Below, one piece after another: positions 23,119 through 34,856 of a stretch of 64,000 nucleotides of DNA (position 1 is its first letter; every line of letters starts with the position of its first letter). The position numbers were made by a program, and so were the translations under genes. The notes below the pieces were generated by a model. It was not told the DNA's origin, did not search any database, and saw nothing but the letters and a program-made list of their open reading frames with translations. The stretch covers positions 6,716,248 through 6,780,247 of the forward strand of contig CM068383.1 in NCBI GenBank assembly GCA_034770075.1, written 5' to 3'. Source of the DNA: Aralia elata. Taxonomy: Eukaryota > Streptophyta > Magnoliopsida > Apiales > Araliaceae.

Positions 23119-26100
23119 ATGCAATCACCATGTATTGATGCCTGTAAGAGCTTAAGAAACTCAAATCAACAATTTCTAGGGTTTCAAAATCATCACCAAC
23201 ATCTGCCATCATCATCGTCTCCGACCTTCAATCCAATACGGAAAGCATATCCATGCGTTTCCTGCAGCTTCAATGGCGAACGAAATCGAAGCCCTAATGG
23301 GGAGAAACCGACAGAGAGAGTGAATGCCAAGGGAAAGCATAACGTGTGGAGCATTGATAATGAGGCTCCGAAGCCCGAGAAGGAGAGAGGGGGGCGGAGT
23401 AGGAGAAAGAAGAGAGAGAGAAGAGTGAGAAACGTGAGCAGAAGGGGTGGTGATGAGAAGGTTATGGTCTCTGGTTCTGTTTTGATGGAGGTTGAGACTG
23501 TTTTGCAAACTCAGGTATTTTCTTTTCTTTTTCTTTTAATGCTTAATTGTATGCTCATATTTGCTTTATATGAATGTATGTATTTATGCAGTTATTATTA
23601 TTATTATTATTATTATTTAAGAATAAGGAGTGTGCCATAGAAATTTTGAACGGAAAGAGTTTCTTGATAATTTGAAAATTGGCTGATAAGGAGAAACTAA
23701 TTTATGTATATAGGGGTCTGTGCATATATATACTGCTTCTGATTCAGGCTTTAAAACGAGCCAAGCTACTCATATTGCTCGTAGTTTGTCTTCGATTGAT
23801 TTAGGGCTCATTATAAACAGGTCAAATATTGAGCTTTTGATTGTTCTTGAACGAGGTGGGCTTGACTCTTGAGAAACCAAAAGTTTTGCTCAGCTTGGTT
23901 CATCTACACCCGTGTGTGTCTGCACATATATATAAATACGTACATACATTATACAAATATATTGCATCTAATGGTGACCATAATGGAATCTTTTTCGGAC
24001 TGGTAACTTGTTGAAATTTGAATGGAAAAAGTTTTGGTCATATATTTATACTTTTGATGACAAATAGCTGAATGAGAATTTGAGTTTTGTTAAGAGTTGG
24101 CTAGGAAGATTCATGGAGTTGAAATTGCGAGAGCAATGTGAGTAGGAGTTGGGCCTTGGGACTGTTTCATGTACACAAACGCTTTGATGTAATGTTTATT
24201 TCTCCTGTATGATCACTGAAATTTTGATTCAAAATAGAAATCAAAGAATGAAAGTCTCTGTGTTTGGTTGCATCAGAGGGTTGCTTAATTGTGAGACTCT
24301 TTTACATTTTTGGCTTTTCATTATTGTTGGTTGGCAAATGTAAATATATTAGTGTGTTTAGTCAGTAATCTTTGTAGCATCATGTGACACTTATCATTTG
24401 CTAACCCATTTTAATCGAGACCACCAACCTAAGCGGTTATTTGTGGCTTAGATAAGTTTTAGAAGCATGGCCAAAATGAGATTTGAGTGATTGAATTTGT
24501 CCAAATATGGCCCAAAACATTGGAATACAAACAAAATGAGGTTTTGCCAATGAAAATAAACTATTGGTAAAAAGCTACAGATTAGTTTGCATTATTTTTG
24601 TCATATAAATGTTAGAACTCTTCGGTTGAGGAAAATGTATTTATCGTTGCATTCAGATCCCCGTCTTGAATTTTGAGGTTGTGTCTTACTTTTACGTAAT
24701 AAGAAGGTGGTTATTTTCTTTCAGGAACCTGTAATTCGGCCATCATGGAATACATTTGCCAGTAGCGTCAACGGAATATGGAAGGGAGTGGGAGCAGTAT
24801 TCTCACCTATAACTGCTGAAATGGAGCCTATTGAGGTGGGAAAAAGGAACGAGCACTTATTTGATTGTTATACTCTTTCTCGTATTGAGACAGTGGCATC
24901 CCTTTCTGGAGGGCAGAAATCTCAAATCCATAGGAGAGTCAATTGGGTGACCTTGAACCCATATGGTGAAAGTCATCAGTTGAAGGGAATCAAGAACAGA
25001 AGTAAAGATAAATCTGTACTTGAAGATGTTTCTTTATCTGCAAAGGAAGTATTTGATGGAAGTATGGGAAATCATATTTTGCCCAAATATGAGTCATTTG
25101 ACTTTGATACAAGTGATGTGATGGAAGATGATGTCATGAGTATGGAGCCTGGTCTTGTTTTCTTTGAGGTGGGATTAAGTCAAATTTAAAGTTTGCTAAA
25201 TTTGCAAACTTTAACAATATTTCCTTCCATATTTATCCCCCAATATAATGAGTGTTTAGTTTTTTTTTATTTTTTATTTTTTGCTAAATGAGTGTTTAGT
25301 TTATTAGTGTTGGCATGGTAGTGAAATTGTATGATTAAAAGGATATTATGCCATTTTATATCTTTCAAGTATACCTATGCACTTGTTCAATTTTTACTGT
25401 TAATATTCTTTCAGGTGAATGATTCATTTGTTTATGTTGTAGGATGGATCTTATTCAAGAGGTCCGGTTGATATACCAGTTGGTGAAGTTAATGATTCTA
25501 ACTACTTCCTGTCTCCAACTTTCAAATTTGAGCAGGTAAGTTCCTTGTGGTGATTGTTTAGATTTTGCATTATGGAATATTTTGTGTACTGTACCATATG
25601 GACATTAGTAGGTCAATTTTTTAAATTTAATCTTCTGAAAGCCCAAATACTAATTGATGCATAAAGGAGAATCAGATTCAAAGAAAGGAATAAATATCTA
25701 TTCAAGTAAGGCTTAGCGTCTGGGTTCAAAGTAGTGGTCTTGGAAGATTTATCGGACAGTCAATTCTTGATGCAGTTTCTGCAATTGTTCAAAGTATCGG
25801 CTGATACCAGTATGTACTGGCCAATACATAACAGTATCGACCAATATGTGAAGTTACGGTCGATATTGGTATAAGCAACATATCAAAGGAAGTTACAATT
25901 TTGCATATCCCGACGTTTTGTATCGTTTTTTGGGAAAATGGTGTGTACTATGTTGTATCAGTATCGCATATTCGTATTGGTGCCTCATAGAATGTATATG
26001 TTTTTATTTTGGAGGGCTCTACCAAATTTATGACATGACATGAAACTGTTCATTCATTCATTGTTTGGGCTGAAGAAAAATAGAGGTTATACCAATGAGC

Positions 26101-26272
26101 TTTAGCTCTAATGGTACACCTCTCAACCCTTAACAAGGAGGTGAAGGATTTAAATCCCATGAGACCATGAAGGATTTAGTGATAGCCTTAGGGCCTTCTT
26201 TCATAACCCCATAAGGGGTTTAGTTCTTGTTTGGTCAAGCTAAGATTCTATGTTACCCATCCTGATCTTTCT

Positions 26273-26345
<73 letters not shown>

Positions 26346-28527
26346 TGAAGGTTATGCACTATCTTAACTGTTCCTTTGCTTAGTGCTTGGTTAAAGGTTG
26401 TCACAAAAGGCTGCGAATTATTCACACTATAGAGTTCAGTAATGGGGGATCTGACATCCAGATCATGAGGGTTGCTGTTTATGAAGAAGAGTGGGTCAGT
26501 CCTGTTAATCTACCTGACAATAGGTATGATCATTCTCACCTGTTCCAGTGTTTGATCCACTAACTGTGTCATTTGAATTCAAAAATCATTATGTTTCCTG
26601 CCTTAAATCTTAATCTTTAGTAAACGGGAGTGTAGTTATTATATGATTCATGTTCAAGTGGTTAAATTTATTTATGTTTTTTTAGGGGGGCCCGGGGGAG
26701 AGGAGGGAGGGGGAGAGGGGAAAAGAGATCCTCTTAACGGCTACTGGTTTTTACCTGTTTTGTGCAAGTCAAAATGTTTGACCAAGTGTAATGATTTTTT
26801 TTCCTAGTTGAATTGGCCTCTAAAATCATCCATTTACGATGTTGTTTCACTGATTTATACTTAAAAAATGAGCTATGGATCCCCTCTGTTCCTCGTTTAC
26901 CCTCAGACTTCCTGATAAATTTCATCAGAAACAATAATGACCAACTATATGAAAATCCATTAGAGTTGAAAACTATTGCATTTGTCCTGACAACCCTCAA
27001 GAATTGGTTTTAGTGCTTTTGATTTAAACAACTCGAGGCCATCTATTTTGTATTTGATGTTTAATTGTTTAGACTTGATTTATTTTCATATTATGTCCTT
27101 ATGTGCTACTACTCCCTCTATTTCTCTCCCATTTGAAAAATTTACAAATTTTAAGAATATATTTTTGTTTCATGTTTACCCCTAAATTTAAGAATATATT
27201 TTTGTTTCATGTTTACCCCTAAATTTATTGATTGTTAGTTTAGTAATGATGACAAATAATGAAATGTAAATTTGTAATGGTAAACTTAAGGTCATTGTGT
27301 CATATTATACTAACAACAAAAGAAATGGGACTTTTTTATGGAACAAAAATGTTTGACAAATGGGCTCTTTTGTGAAATGGAGGGACTATCAATTATGATG
27401 ATTTATGAATTAATCTCTCATCGGAAAGCATTATCATTAACGTATCCATGTTACATTGAAGCACTTTCATACAGTGTTCTAAAAATCCCGCCTAAGTCCG
27501 ATTAATTCCTGTCTAGGTGCTAGGCTGTCCTGATTTGGCTGCGCGCCTAGGCTCCTGCCTAGGTAGAATAAGACCTCTACTTTGAAGCTCTACAATACTT
27601 CAATGACTTTGCTAAGCCTTAAAATATTATTTTTTGGGAATGTTTTATGTAAAATTTTAAAAAATTATATCTACTACATGTTTTGTATAGCATAATAAGT
27701 ATGTAAAATAGAAAAATAAATAAATTAGAGCGCCTGAAAATGCCTAATCCGCCTAAGAAAACACCTTGGCACCGCTTAGGCGGTCTAGGCACCTCATCCG
27801 CCGCCTATGTCCGCCTAACGATTTTTAGAACACTGTTTCATAAGCTTATATGTTTAATTACTGCCCTCATAGTATTATGCTCTCCGTTTCAAACATCTAC
27901 AAAATGTCATAGTTGCTTGCTTTTCGTGTTGTGTTTTCAACCTTCTCCTTGAGGTCTTGCTAAAGTAAAAATCTAAACAGCTTTGTAGCAACCACCCAAC
28001 TGTAATTTGTTAGTCTGTAATATGCACTAGCTTTGGAACCTTTGTGCTTTTATATATTCCTGTAAAGAAACTGACAATTTGCCTATAAAATTGCTACAAA
28101 CAGTGGAATAGAGTTTGATTTGAAGCCATTTTCACAGAGAAAGAGAGTCCAACCATCAGAACTTGCCGGGTACTGGAAGGTGTTTGAGGTAAGTGGTACA
28201 CCAATCTACGGTGAGGAGACTGTGACAGAGGAAAGCAACGGTGGCACCCCTTATGTATATCTCTGCACGGAGACCTTGAAGAAAAGAAGCTTGCCTGACA
28301 ACCCAGTTTGCTTTGGAGAGGAAGAGGTTTTAGATATGGCTGACATCACTGTTCTTTGGCTGCCTGGAGGCGTAACGAGTTGCGTTGATGTGAATAAAGA
28401 TGGAATTTTATGCATTGGAGTTGGCTGGTACTCGGATGAAGGAATTAACCTAGTCATGGAAAGGGATTATGGACTAGATGGAAAGCTCAAGGAGGTTAGA
28501 ACAAAGTCTGAAGTAAAGAGAAGGTGA
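23119..28527 (+). CDS. Conserved plant protein, probably plastid-targeted, unknown function (5 exons, 498 aa)
   Basis: Exons 23119-23514, 24725-25168, 25443-25535, 26384-26523 and 28104-28527 all meet GT-AG rules and join in phase (132 + 148 + 31 + 46 codons, a split Ser codon, then 140 codons). Start is the first ATG after a short CT/A-rich leader containing AAACCCTAAA. The N-terminus is rich in Ser, Asn and Gln and poor in acids, then strongly basic (RSRRKKRERRVR near residue 95), consistent with a chloroplast transit region; this is inference. The body has SWNTFASSVNGIWKGVGAVF, RRVNWVTLNPYGE, RLRIIHTIEFSNGG, and ELAGYWKVFEVSGTPIYGEE near the last 125 residues. The beta-rich, Trp/Gly-spaced character resembles calycin/lipocalin-like plant proteins, but I cannot name the family. 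Introns 1, 3 and 4 carry repeats. The gene is open throughout and appears functional. Confidence 0.85.
26090..26275 (+). repeat. Possible tRNA-derived SINE in intron 3 of the plastid-protein gene
   Basis: TAGCTCTAATGGTA (near 26103) resembles an RNA polymerase III A box and GGATTTAAATCCC (near 26148) a B box, about 35 bp apart as in tRNA-derived SINEs. The stretch has no tRNA fold that I can complete and ends against an AT microsatellite. Confidence 0.35.
26277..26345. repeat. (AT)n(AC)n compound microsatellite
   Basis: About 44 bases of AT then about 25 of AC, ending roughly 38 bases before the exon 4 acceptor at 26383. Length changes here would alter the polypyrimidine/branch region spacing. 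Confidence 0.95.
26685..26720 (+). other. G-rich tract able to form a G-quadruplex, in intron 4
   Basis: Five runs of three or more G occur with loops of 1-6 bases: G6, CCC, G5, AGAGGA, G3, A, G5, AGA, G4. They lie on the coding strand about 160 bases after the exon 4 donor. This satisfies the standard G3+N1-7 pattern; whether it folds is unknown. Confidence 0.6.
27112..27386. mobile_element. Stowaway-type MITE in intron 4
   Basis: Left end CTCCCTCTATTTCTCTCCC; inverse complement of the right end GTCCCTCCATTTCACAAAAG. TA flanks both sides (27110-27111 and 27387-27388). Inside, a unit of about 37 bp starting AAGAATATATTTTTGTTTCA is tandemly duplicated. Confidence 0.7.
27472..27835. mobile_element. 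hAT-type MITE in intron 4
   Basis: Termini are CAGTGTTCTAAAAATC and its inverted copy GATTTTTAGAACACTG. The flanks share TTTCATA (27465-27471 and 27836-27842), a 7-bp match that could be an 8-bp duplication with one change. The subterminal regions carry GCCTAAG / CTTAGGCGG palindromic words. Non-coding, 364 bp. Confidence 0.8.
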
Positions 28528-29019
28528 TCAGATCCACTTCCAGTGTAAATACTCTTGAATAGCTGTGTTTTGTTAATTTGCTAATACTGATAATTGTACA
28601 TGTTCTAGATTAAAAGGTTGTGTTAACAGAGTATATTTCCTGACATTGTCAAATCTTTATCAGGGGACTATCTTTTGTTGGCATAATGTGAAAAAGGTTG
28701 TGTAATATTCCTATGAACAGGTAAATAACACAAGAAAAAACACCATAGATTAAATTCAAACAGAAATAGCAAATGGAAAGGCAATATAAAAAAAAAAAAT
28801 TGAATAGCACAACTATAGAATTCTTCCAGGGTTAATAAACATGTAGCATTGGGGCACCTCCAGTGAAAATATCAATAATCTCATTTACCCAACGAACAGA
28901 GAAAAAAGAAAAATGAAAAGAGACAACAGTACAGTAAGGCATACAGCCGCTGTCTGCATAAAGCTTTCGTTACAAACTGTCATAAGCAATGTCCTTGAAG
29001 GTCAGCATGCCGATCCTTC
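28528..29019. other. Convergent 3' flanks of the plastid-protein gene and MAGO
   Basis: The two genes converge with 492 bp between stop codons. The interval is AT-rich and must hold both 3' UTRs. No further gene or clear element is seen. Confidence 0.6.
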
Positions 29020-31774
29020 CTAAATAGGTTTAATTTTGAAGTGGAGTGATATGAGAGAGAATACAAAACACTTCAAATCCTGCAACAAAATAAAGCAACA
29101 TCAAGAATGAGTTGTGAAAAAAATAATGCAGAAACAGTAATAATAATCAAGTTGGCAAAAATAACACAGAAAGACAATCTTAAACTTTGCATGTTGAAAC
29201 TAATAAAGGAAAATTTTGGTAAGAGCAGATTATATTCGGAAAGCAGAGAGCTTACAAGAGTACAAAGAAGGACGAAATTATAATACAAAGTAAAATTTAC
29301 AAAGGCCTAGTGTAAGACCACCGCTCAATGAAGCCAAAAATGTGATCCCATACCACAGAAAATCTTAGCAACATCTTCAAAAAATGTTAATTCACTTTCT
29401 GCATACACATGACATGACTATTAAATGGACACAATAAAACCATCAATTTTGAAGCTTCTGATTACTACATAGTCCTTCATTTTTATTAAAATTCATTTGT
29501 TTCCCCCTTCTGTCCAAAATATGCGTCCTTGTTATGTTTATAAAGATATAAAAACCTTCAGGCTTCAAGAACTTGTCAGTGTAGAAATAATGATGATAAA
29601 ATAACAACTTCAAAAGAGAACTTTGATTTTCTGAAAAATGGTAAAATAGATGCATAGTTGCTCAGGTTATGATCTGATGAAGCAGATTTATACAGTAAAT
29701 GCGTTTGTGGCACATTGTCAATTCGGTGCTGAACACAACCCATAAGTACGATTATTCTTTCGAGGGTGCAGTAGCACTTAGAACTAATTTTAACCTAATT
29801 AAGCCATTCCTAAGTATTTGAAGTCATTAGTTCCTAAATATTTGACATCAACTAGCTGACTGCATGTGTACATGGCTACATTGTACTACCAAACTTCGTA
29901 AAGAACACCTGCCACTAATACAAATGTCATTCATCTTTTTTTCACCATTAATTACTCATATCTTCATCATGCCTAAATATATACCATCGTAGGTTCTAGA
30001 AAACAGGAAGAATGTTGTCTTCATAGATTCTTACTAGGTGTTATTAAGGAAAGCTCCTCCAATTAGTAGCTTATGAAGTAAAAGGAAGTTAGGAGAGAAT
30101 AGACTTCACTTGGTTCTATCAGTGTTCAGCAAATTGGAATTAACAAAAATGCTGATAATTCTGGACAGCAACCTCATGTTGTATAAAAACAGACAAAAGT
30201 TGACAAATAGGAGATAGTTAATTGGGAGAAACTTATTAAAGCTAAAAAGATGGCTACATAGTCAACACATTGAAGGTTGAACCCAAAAACAGAGATAAAG
30301 CAAATTGATAGTGCTAAGTGGAGATGCTGGTAAAGTATATACATGGTTATGTTACAAAAAAATCAAGTACCAGCTCAGTAAATGAAAGTTCGCAAGTTCT
30401 CTTAGTCACAAAAGGAACCACAAGATATAAGAGTGCCAGATGAGATGTATAACATACCGAGTGCCAGATGAGATGTATAACATACCTGAACAAGATAATA
30501 GAAAATACGAAGCCCTTCAGGATCCTTACTGGTCTGAACATCCATGAGTGACCCAATCTTCGATGTAGTGAAGGAGATATGCTCGTTCCCCATAACAATT
30601 TCAAGCTCTTGCCGCCCAACACGGTCTGGTTCTGGCCAGCTGCTATCATCTTCCTTCATGATCTAAATAAATTTCACCAATTTAGATAATTAAAAAAGAC
30701 GTAAAAAAAAGCATATATAGATAAACTTACAAATAGAGAATACCCAAACAACAAAACCTTGTAATCTCCACGTCAATGAAATTAAAGGCCAGAATATATT
30801 AGAAAATTTCACTTAAAACACTTGACAAAATTGAAATAAAACCTAAAGGTTCTGTTCTAACATACACAGTTGGTTTCATCTTTCTAGCAACTTAAGATTT
30901 CAGAACAATGGGGTGACTTGGCATCATCAGAGTTCTGGTTACACAAGATCATCAATTCGACTCCTCCAACTAGAATATCCAGTTTCCCCATTATGAAAGT
31001 TTATCGATATATTTTGTACCCAGTTACTGTGCTCTAGTATAGTACAGTATGGAGTACACATTATCAAGCTCATTATCTACAGCTCAAGTACATAGAGCAA
31101 ATAAAAACTTGATAGGTTCAGTGTAGACAAATTTCAAAAAGATTAACTTGTGAAAAATCAAACAAATTGGACAAATTAATGAGACAACTAAAAACCCTGG
31201 AAAAACAAAAGCTTGAAAATACCAACAAAATAAAATGATCATTCATTGAACTAACAAACCTATTGCAAGCCCTAAGAAGTTCAAATTCATCACATTACAA
31301 AACAAAAATACACCTAAGTACACATATCAAAAGCAAACCCTAGAGAAAGATAATGGATGGAGAGAGAGAGAGGTGAAAAGTAACAAAAATTAATGCAATT
31401 AACAAACCACACTTTCAAAACCCAACAAAATAAAATCCCTAAGGTTTCATTGAAATCAGATAAACGAAGATTTAACCCAAAAGACCTTCAAACACAGATA
31501 TACAAAGACATATATTAGTGAATAACCGTAGAAAGAGAAAGTGGGTAGTACGGACCTCGCTCTGAGAGATGATGCGGCGGCACTCACGGAGGACGGAAGG
31601 GGTGAGAAAGACTTCTTTGCGTATCATGGTGTCGTTTTTGTAGTTGGAGTTGTTGGCGTAACGGAGCTTGCCGTCCGGCCGGAACTCGAATTCCAAGAAT
31701 TCATGGCCGAATTTGCCTTTGTGACCCACGTAGTATCTCAGGTAGAACTCTTCTTCTTCTCCGGCAGTCGCCAT
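29020..31774 (-). CDS. MAGO: MAGO NASHI homologue, exon-junction complex core (3 exons, 151 aa)
   Basis: Exons on the minus strand are 31774-31556, 30662-30486 and 29079-29020, giving 73 + 59 + 19 residues in phase 0, all with GT-AG borders. The protein starts MATAGEEEEFYLRYYVGHKG and contains FGHEFLEFEFRPDGKLRYAN, CRRIISQSE, SSWPEPDRVGRQELEIVMG, ISFTTSKIGSL and GLRIFYYLVQ, and ends FSLISLHFKIKPI. This is Mago nashi throughout, at the family's usual length (about 150). MAGO heterodimerises with Y14 and with it locks eIF4AIII on spliced mRNA in the nucleus and cytoplasm, affecting mRNA localisation and decay. The minus-strand leader is CT/GA-rich (CTCTCTCTCTCG on +). Intron 1 is 893 bp and intron 2 about 1.4 kb; I see no other gene in them. 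A 28-bp tandem duplication sits on the exon 2 donor. Confidence 0.97.
30431..30486 (-). repeat. 28-bp tandem duplication covering the MAGO exon 2 splice donor
   Basis: 30431-30458 and 30459-30486 are identical copies starting GAGTGCCAGATGAGATGTAT. On the minus strand each copy begins GGTATGTTATAC, so there are two identical GTATGT donors 28 bases apart. The proximal donor keeps the MAGO frame; the distal one would add 28 bases and shift it. Confidence 0.95.
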
Positions 31775-32166
31775 TCTTTCTCTCTCTCTCTCGACGAGGA
31801 AAGCTGTGGAGTCTCGAAGGGAAAAAAGTAGATTGAAATATAAAACTTACCCCAGGGTTTATAAAATAAGGTTTGCCTTTTCTTTTTTCTTTTTAAATTT
31901 TTATTTTATTTTTTTATATACACATGAACTTGTTTTTTATTAATTTATTTGTTCTAAGGTTAAAGATATATTTTTAAAATAATAATTCTAGAGATAATTT
32001 ATGTTCTGGAATTAAGTAATTTCTCTGTTCTAAATTATAAGATTATTATTAATTTTTTAAATTTAATTTAAAATATTTTCAAATTTAAAATTAAAATAAT
32101 ACATAATAATTATGAAACTATAAATCTTACACTGTGTAGTATTTTTTAAATAGTTCACAATAATTA
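31775..32166. other. MAGO upstream region
   Basis: The first 80 bases hold a CT-rich leader and, on the minus strand, AAACCCTGGGG and a TTTTATATTTC element that may serve as TATA. Beyond 31860 the DNA is AT-rich without recognisable features. Confidence 0.4.
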
Positions 32167-32910
32167 AAGCATTCACAACAGTTTTTTCAATAAATTTTCT
32201 ATCTCCAACTTTGAAAAATACATCAACAAATCATTATCCAACGGTTTATTTATCCTTATTTAACTCTCTATTTTAATCTCTATATAGGATTTTACTCCTC
32301 AGGGTGAGAGAGTCAAAAGATCGTTCTCTATGTATGCAAAATGATATTTCACACTCTCATTTAAGTGGACACGTCAGCTTTAGAAAGAGGTAAAGGAATT
32401 CAGCGTAATCGCGAATCTCGTCTTCTCCAGAGCTTCTTTAACCGACGATTTTCTTCTCTAAAATTATTTCGACGGTATTCTTCACCGATTGTCCTATTCA
32501 CCGACTGTCTTCTTCAAAGTCTCATTTGTGGCATCTCGAATTATTTAATTCGAAAGTATTTTGCAGAAAAACAAAATCTAAGGTTCCAATTTTGATCTTT
32601 TTTGTTTGATTTTGACCTTTGTTTGTTTCGGGATTTCAAACTTTGTTTGTTTTATGATTTTGACCTCTGTTAGTTTCATTATTTGTTTGATCTCAACATC
32701 TTATCTATCGTTGGATATCTGATTTTGTAGCTATTTTAATTTAAGAAAGCATGTATGTATTTCAGTTTACTGAATGTCTTTATCGAAGATTGGGAATCAA
32801 TATAAGGAACTTGTTGGGTACATAGTAAAAAAATTGAATCCATATCCTACAAAATGACTCAATAGCACTGCAGAGTAGAGATAGATATAAGAAAACTATT
32901 GTGAATGCTC
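32167..32910. mobile_element. PIF/Harbinger-like non-autonomous element, 744 bp
   Basis: Left end AAGCATTCACAACAGTTTTT; inverse complement of right end GAGCATTCACAATAGTTTTC. Both are flanked by TTA (32164-32166 and 32911-32913), the Harbinger target-duplication length and sequence. The interior has no transposase. A 32380-32600 stretch reads open but matches nothing. Confidence 0.7.
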
Positions 32911-33607
32911 TTATCATTGTATAGACTAAACTAATAGAAATCATATCAATTTTGAGTTTAAAGATGTCATAAATTAATATCAAAAACTCAATAATAAGTT
33001 TATATTTTAAAATGGAGAGAGTATACCTACAAATTTAACAGTGGTGGAGTGAGATATTAATAAAATAGCAATGACAAATTCGAATGTCATGCCATTTCAT
33101 AGTTAAAAATAAAAACGTGTTTTTAATGTTGTGCGGAAATGTATCTTTAATTTTAAAATAAATTAATTTGCGAATGAGTTAAATTTGAGTAGTCTCCTTC
33201 TTTATTTATTTATTTTTTTAAAACAGTTCAAAGAATATAAAATTTTATTGCTCCAAAATATCAAAAACAACAAAAAAAAGGATCCTAACATGAACATCAT
33301 CCAATCAACACATAAGAACATAAAAAGAAAAAACTTGGGCTAACTCAAAAAGATCATGAGCTACTCTATTTCCCTCCCTACAAGGCTACAAGTATGTAAA
33401 TAAATTAGGGTTCTTTACATAAGTGTACAACAATTAGTAAAAAATTACAAGAATAGTGCACTAACAAAATAATTACGTGCACTAATAAAATAATTACAAA
33501 AAGAGTGCAACAAGATAACCCATTAAATCATTATCCCTTAAATCAAGGAGAACTATAACCACCCTATTTACTCCTCTCTATTTAATGACCTCATTAACCA
33601 AAATCAG

Positions 33608-33609
<2 letters not shown>
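32911..33609. other. AT-rich intergenic DNA
   Basis: No gene is visible. Positions 33220-33400 resemble the antisense of a plant LINE or gene 3' end (a GGGCTAACTCAAAAAGATC stretch), too weak to call. Confidence 0.4.

Positions 33610-33673
<64 letters not shown>
33610..33673. repeat. (AT)n(AC)n compound microsatellite
   Basis: About 43 bases of AT then 20 of AC. It lies immediately after the stop codon of the receptor-kinase fragment on the minus strand. Confidence 0.95.
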
Positions 33674-33684
33674 CATATGGTGAG

Positions 33685-33942
33685 TCAACCATCTGCAGGG
33701 TCTCTTCCGCAAGAAACACCTCTCCATGTGCAGAAATTCGAGTTCTTTTTGGACCAATCTTGCAGTACATTTTGTGGGTCGTCCACAAATGATTGTCTCA
33801 CTTCCAAAAGAATTGCTAGAGTTGATTCTAATGAGTTCTTGCACAAAACATACCCACATAAAAAGAAACCAAGAAAAAGAAAAACAAGAGGATTTGGGTG
33901 AATTGCTTTTGAAATTTTTTTTATGACTATTTGGTTACACAC
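33685..33942 (-). pseudogene. N-terminal fragment of a GSO1/GSO2-like leucine-rich-repeat receptor kinase
   Basis: The 85-residue frame has a signal-peptide-like hydrophobic stretch (PLVFLFLGFFLCGYVLC, about residues 23-39). After it come STLAILLEVRQSFVDDPQNV and LQDWSKKNSNFCTWRGVSCG, the LRRNT_2 cap that opens LRR receptor kinases and is closest in wording to the GASSHO1/2 group. It then stops (TGA) and runs into a microsatellite. No leucine-rich repeats, membrane helix or kinase domain follow within reach. It is a truncated copy, perhaps from a partial duplication. Its upstream DNA consists of tandem repeats, so no native promoter is evident. Confidence 0.8.
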
Positions 33943-33944
33943 TA

Positions 33945-34515
33945 AAACAATGTTTGGTTACCTTTGTATGAAGGTTTTGTCTACCAAATGTTCTTAATTC
34001 TTTTATAATTTATTGGTAACCCAATAAAACTGAATTGGTTACCTTTGGTTACCATTCACAATATTGTTTTTTTTTAAAAAAAATTGATAGTTGGAAACAA
34101 TGAGTTTCAGAATTTTGGTTACCAATTGGATATATTTTGGTTACTACGTACTATTGAATTAGTTACCATTCACAAGCATTGTTTCAGACTTTTGGTTAAA
34201 GTATTACTATTTTATATCTAAACTTAAAAACATAGTTTTATTTTTTAATTAATTAGTAACCCAATAAAACTGAATTGGTTACCTTTGTATAAAGATATGG
34301 CTACCAACTGCACTATGAATAAAAAATCTATAATGGATTTTTATAATTAATTGGTAACCCAAAAAAACTGAATTGGTTACCTTTGTATAAATGTTTGGCT
34401 ACCAACTGTATTATGAAAAAAAATATTCTATAATAGATTTTTTTTAATTAATTGGTAACCCATAAAAACTAAAATGGTTACCCACAAAAACTAAAATGGT
34501 TACCCACTGAAACTC
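33945..34515. repeat. Diverged tandem array built on GGTAACC...GGTTACC units
   Basis: Units of the form TTGGTAACCCAATAAAACTG followed by AATTGGTTACCTTTG recur near 34012, 34254, 34352 and 34450, partly again as GGTTACCCACAAAAACTAAA. The GGTAACC and GGTTACC words are inverse complements, so each unit could form a short hairpin. Spacing is irregular (about 95-240 bp). Confidence 0.65.
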
Positions 34516-34800
34516 GGGATTTTGATAAAGTTTTCATTGGAAAGGTTCTTCTCCTGTGTGTCAGGTTCCCATAATGCTTCGGTCAAGCTACTATACATTG
34601 TATCAGAATTCTGAGAAGGAACTGACAAAGCTTGGTGAGTGCCCATATGATAGATCTGCAGTGCATCGGCGTATATATATATATATATATATTCTATATA
34701 AGCATGGATATATATATATATATACACACACACATATATATTATATACAGATCTGCAGTATCGACGTATACATATATATTCTATATAAACATGGATGATA

Positions 34801-34856
<56 letters not shown>

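Noticed and set aside
26096..26165. Possible tRNA gene
   Set aside because: Only A-box and B-box-like words are present; no acceptor stem or anticodon arm could be paired, so it is listed as SINE-like instead.
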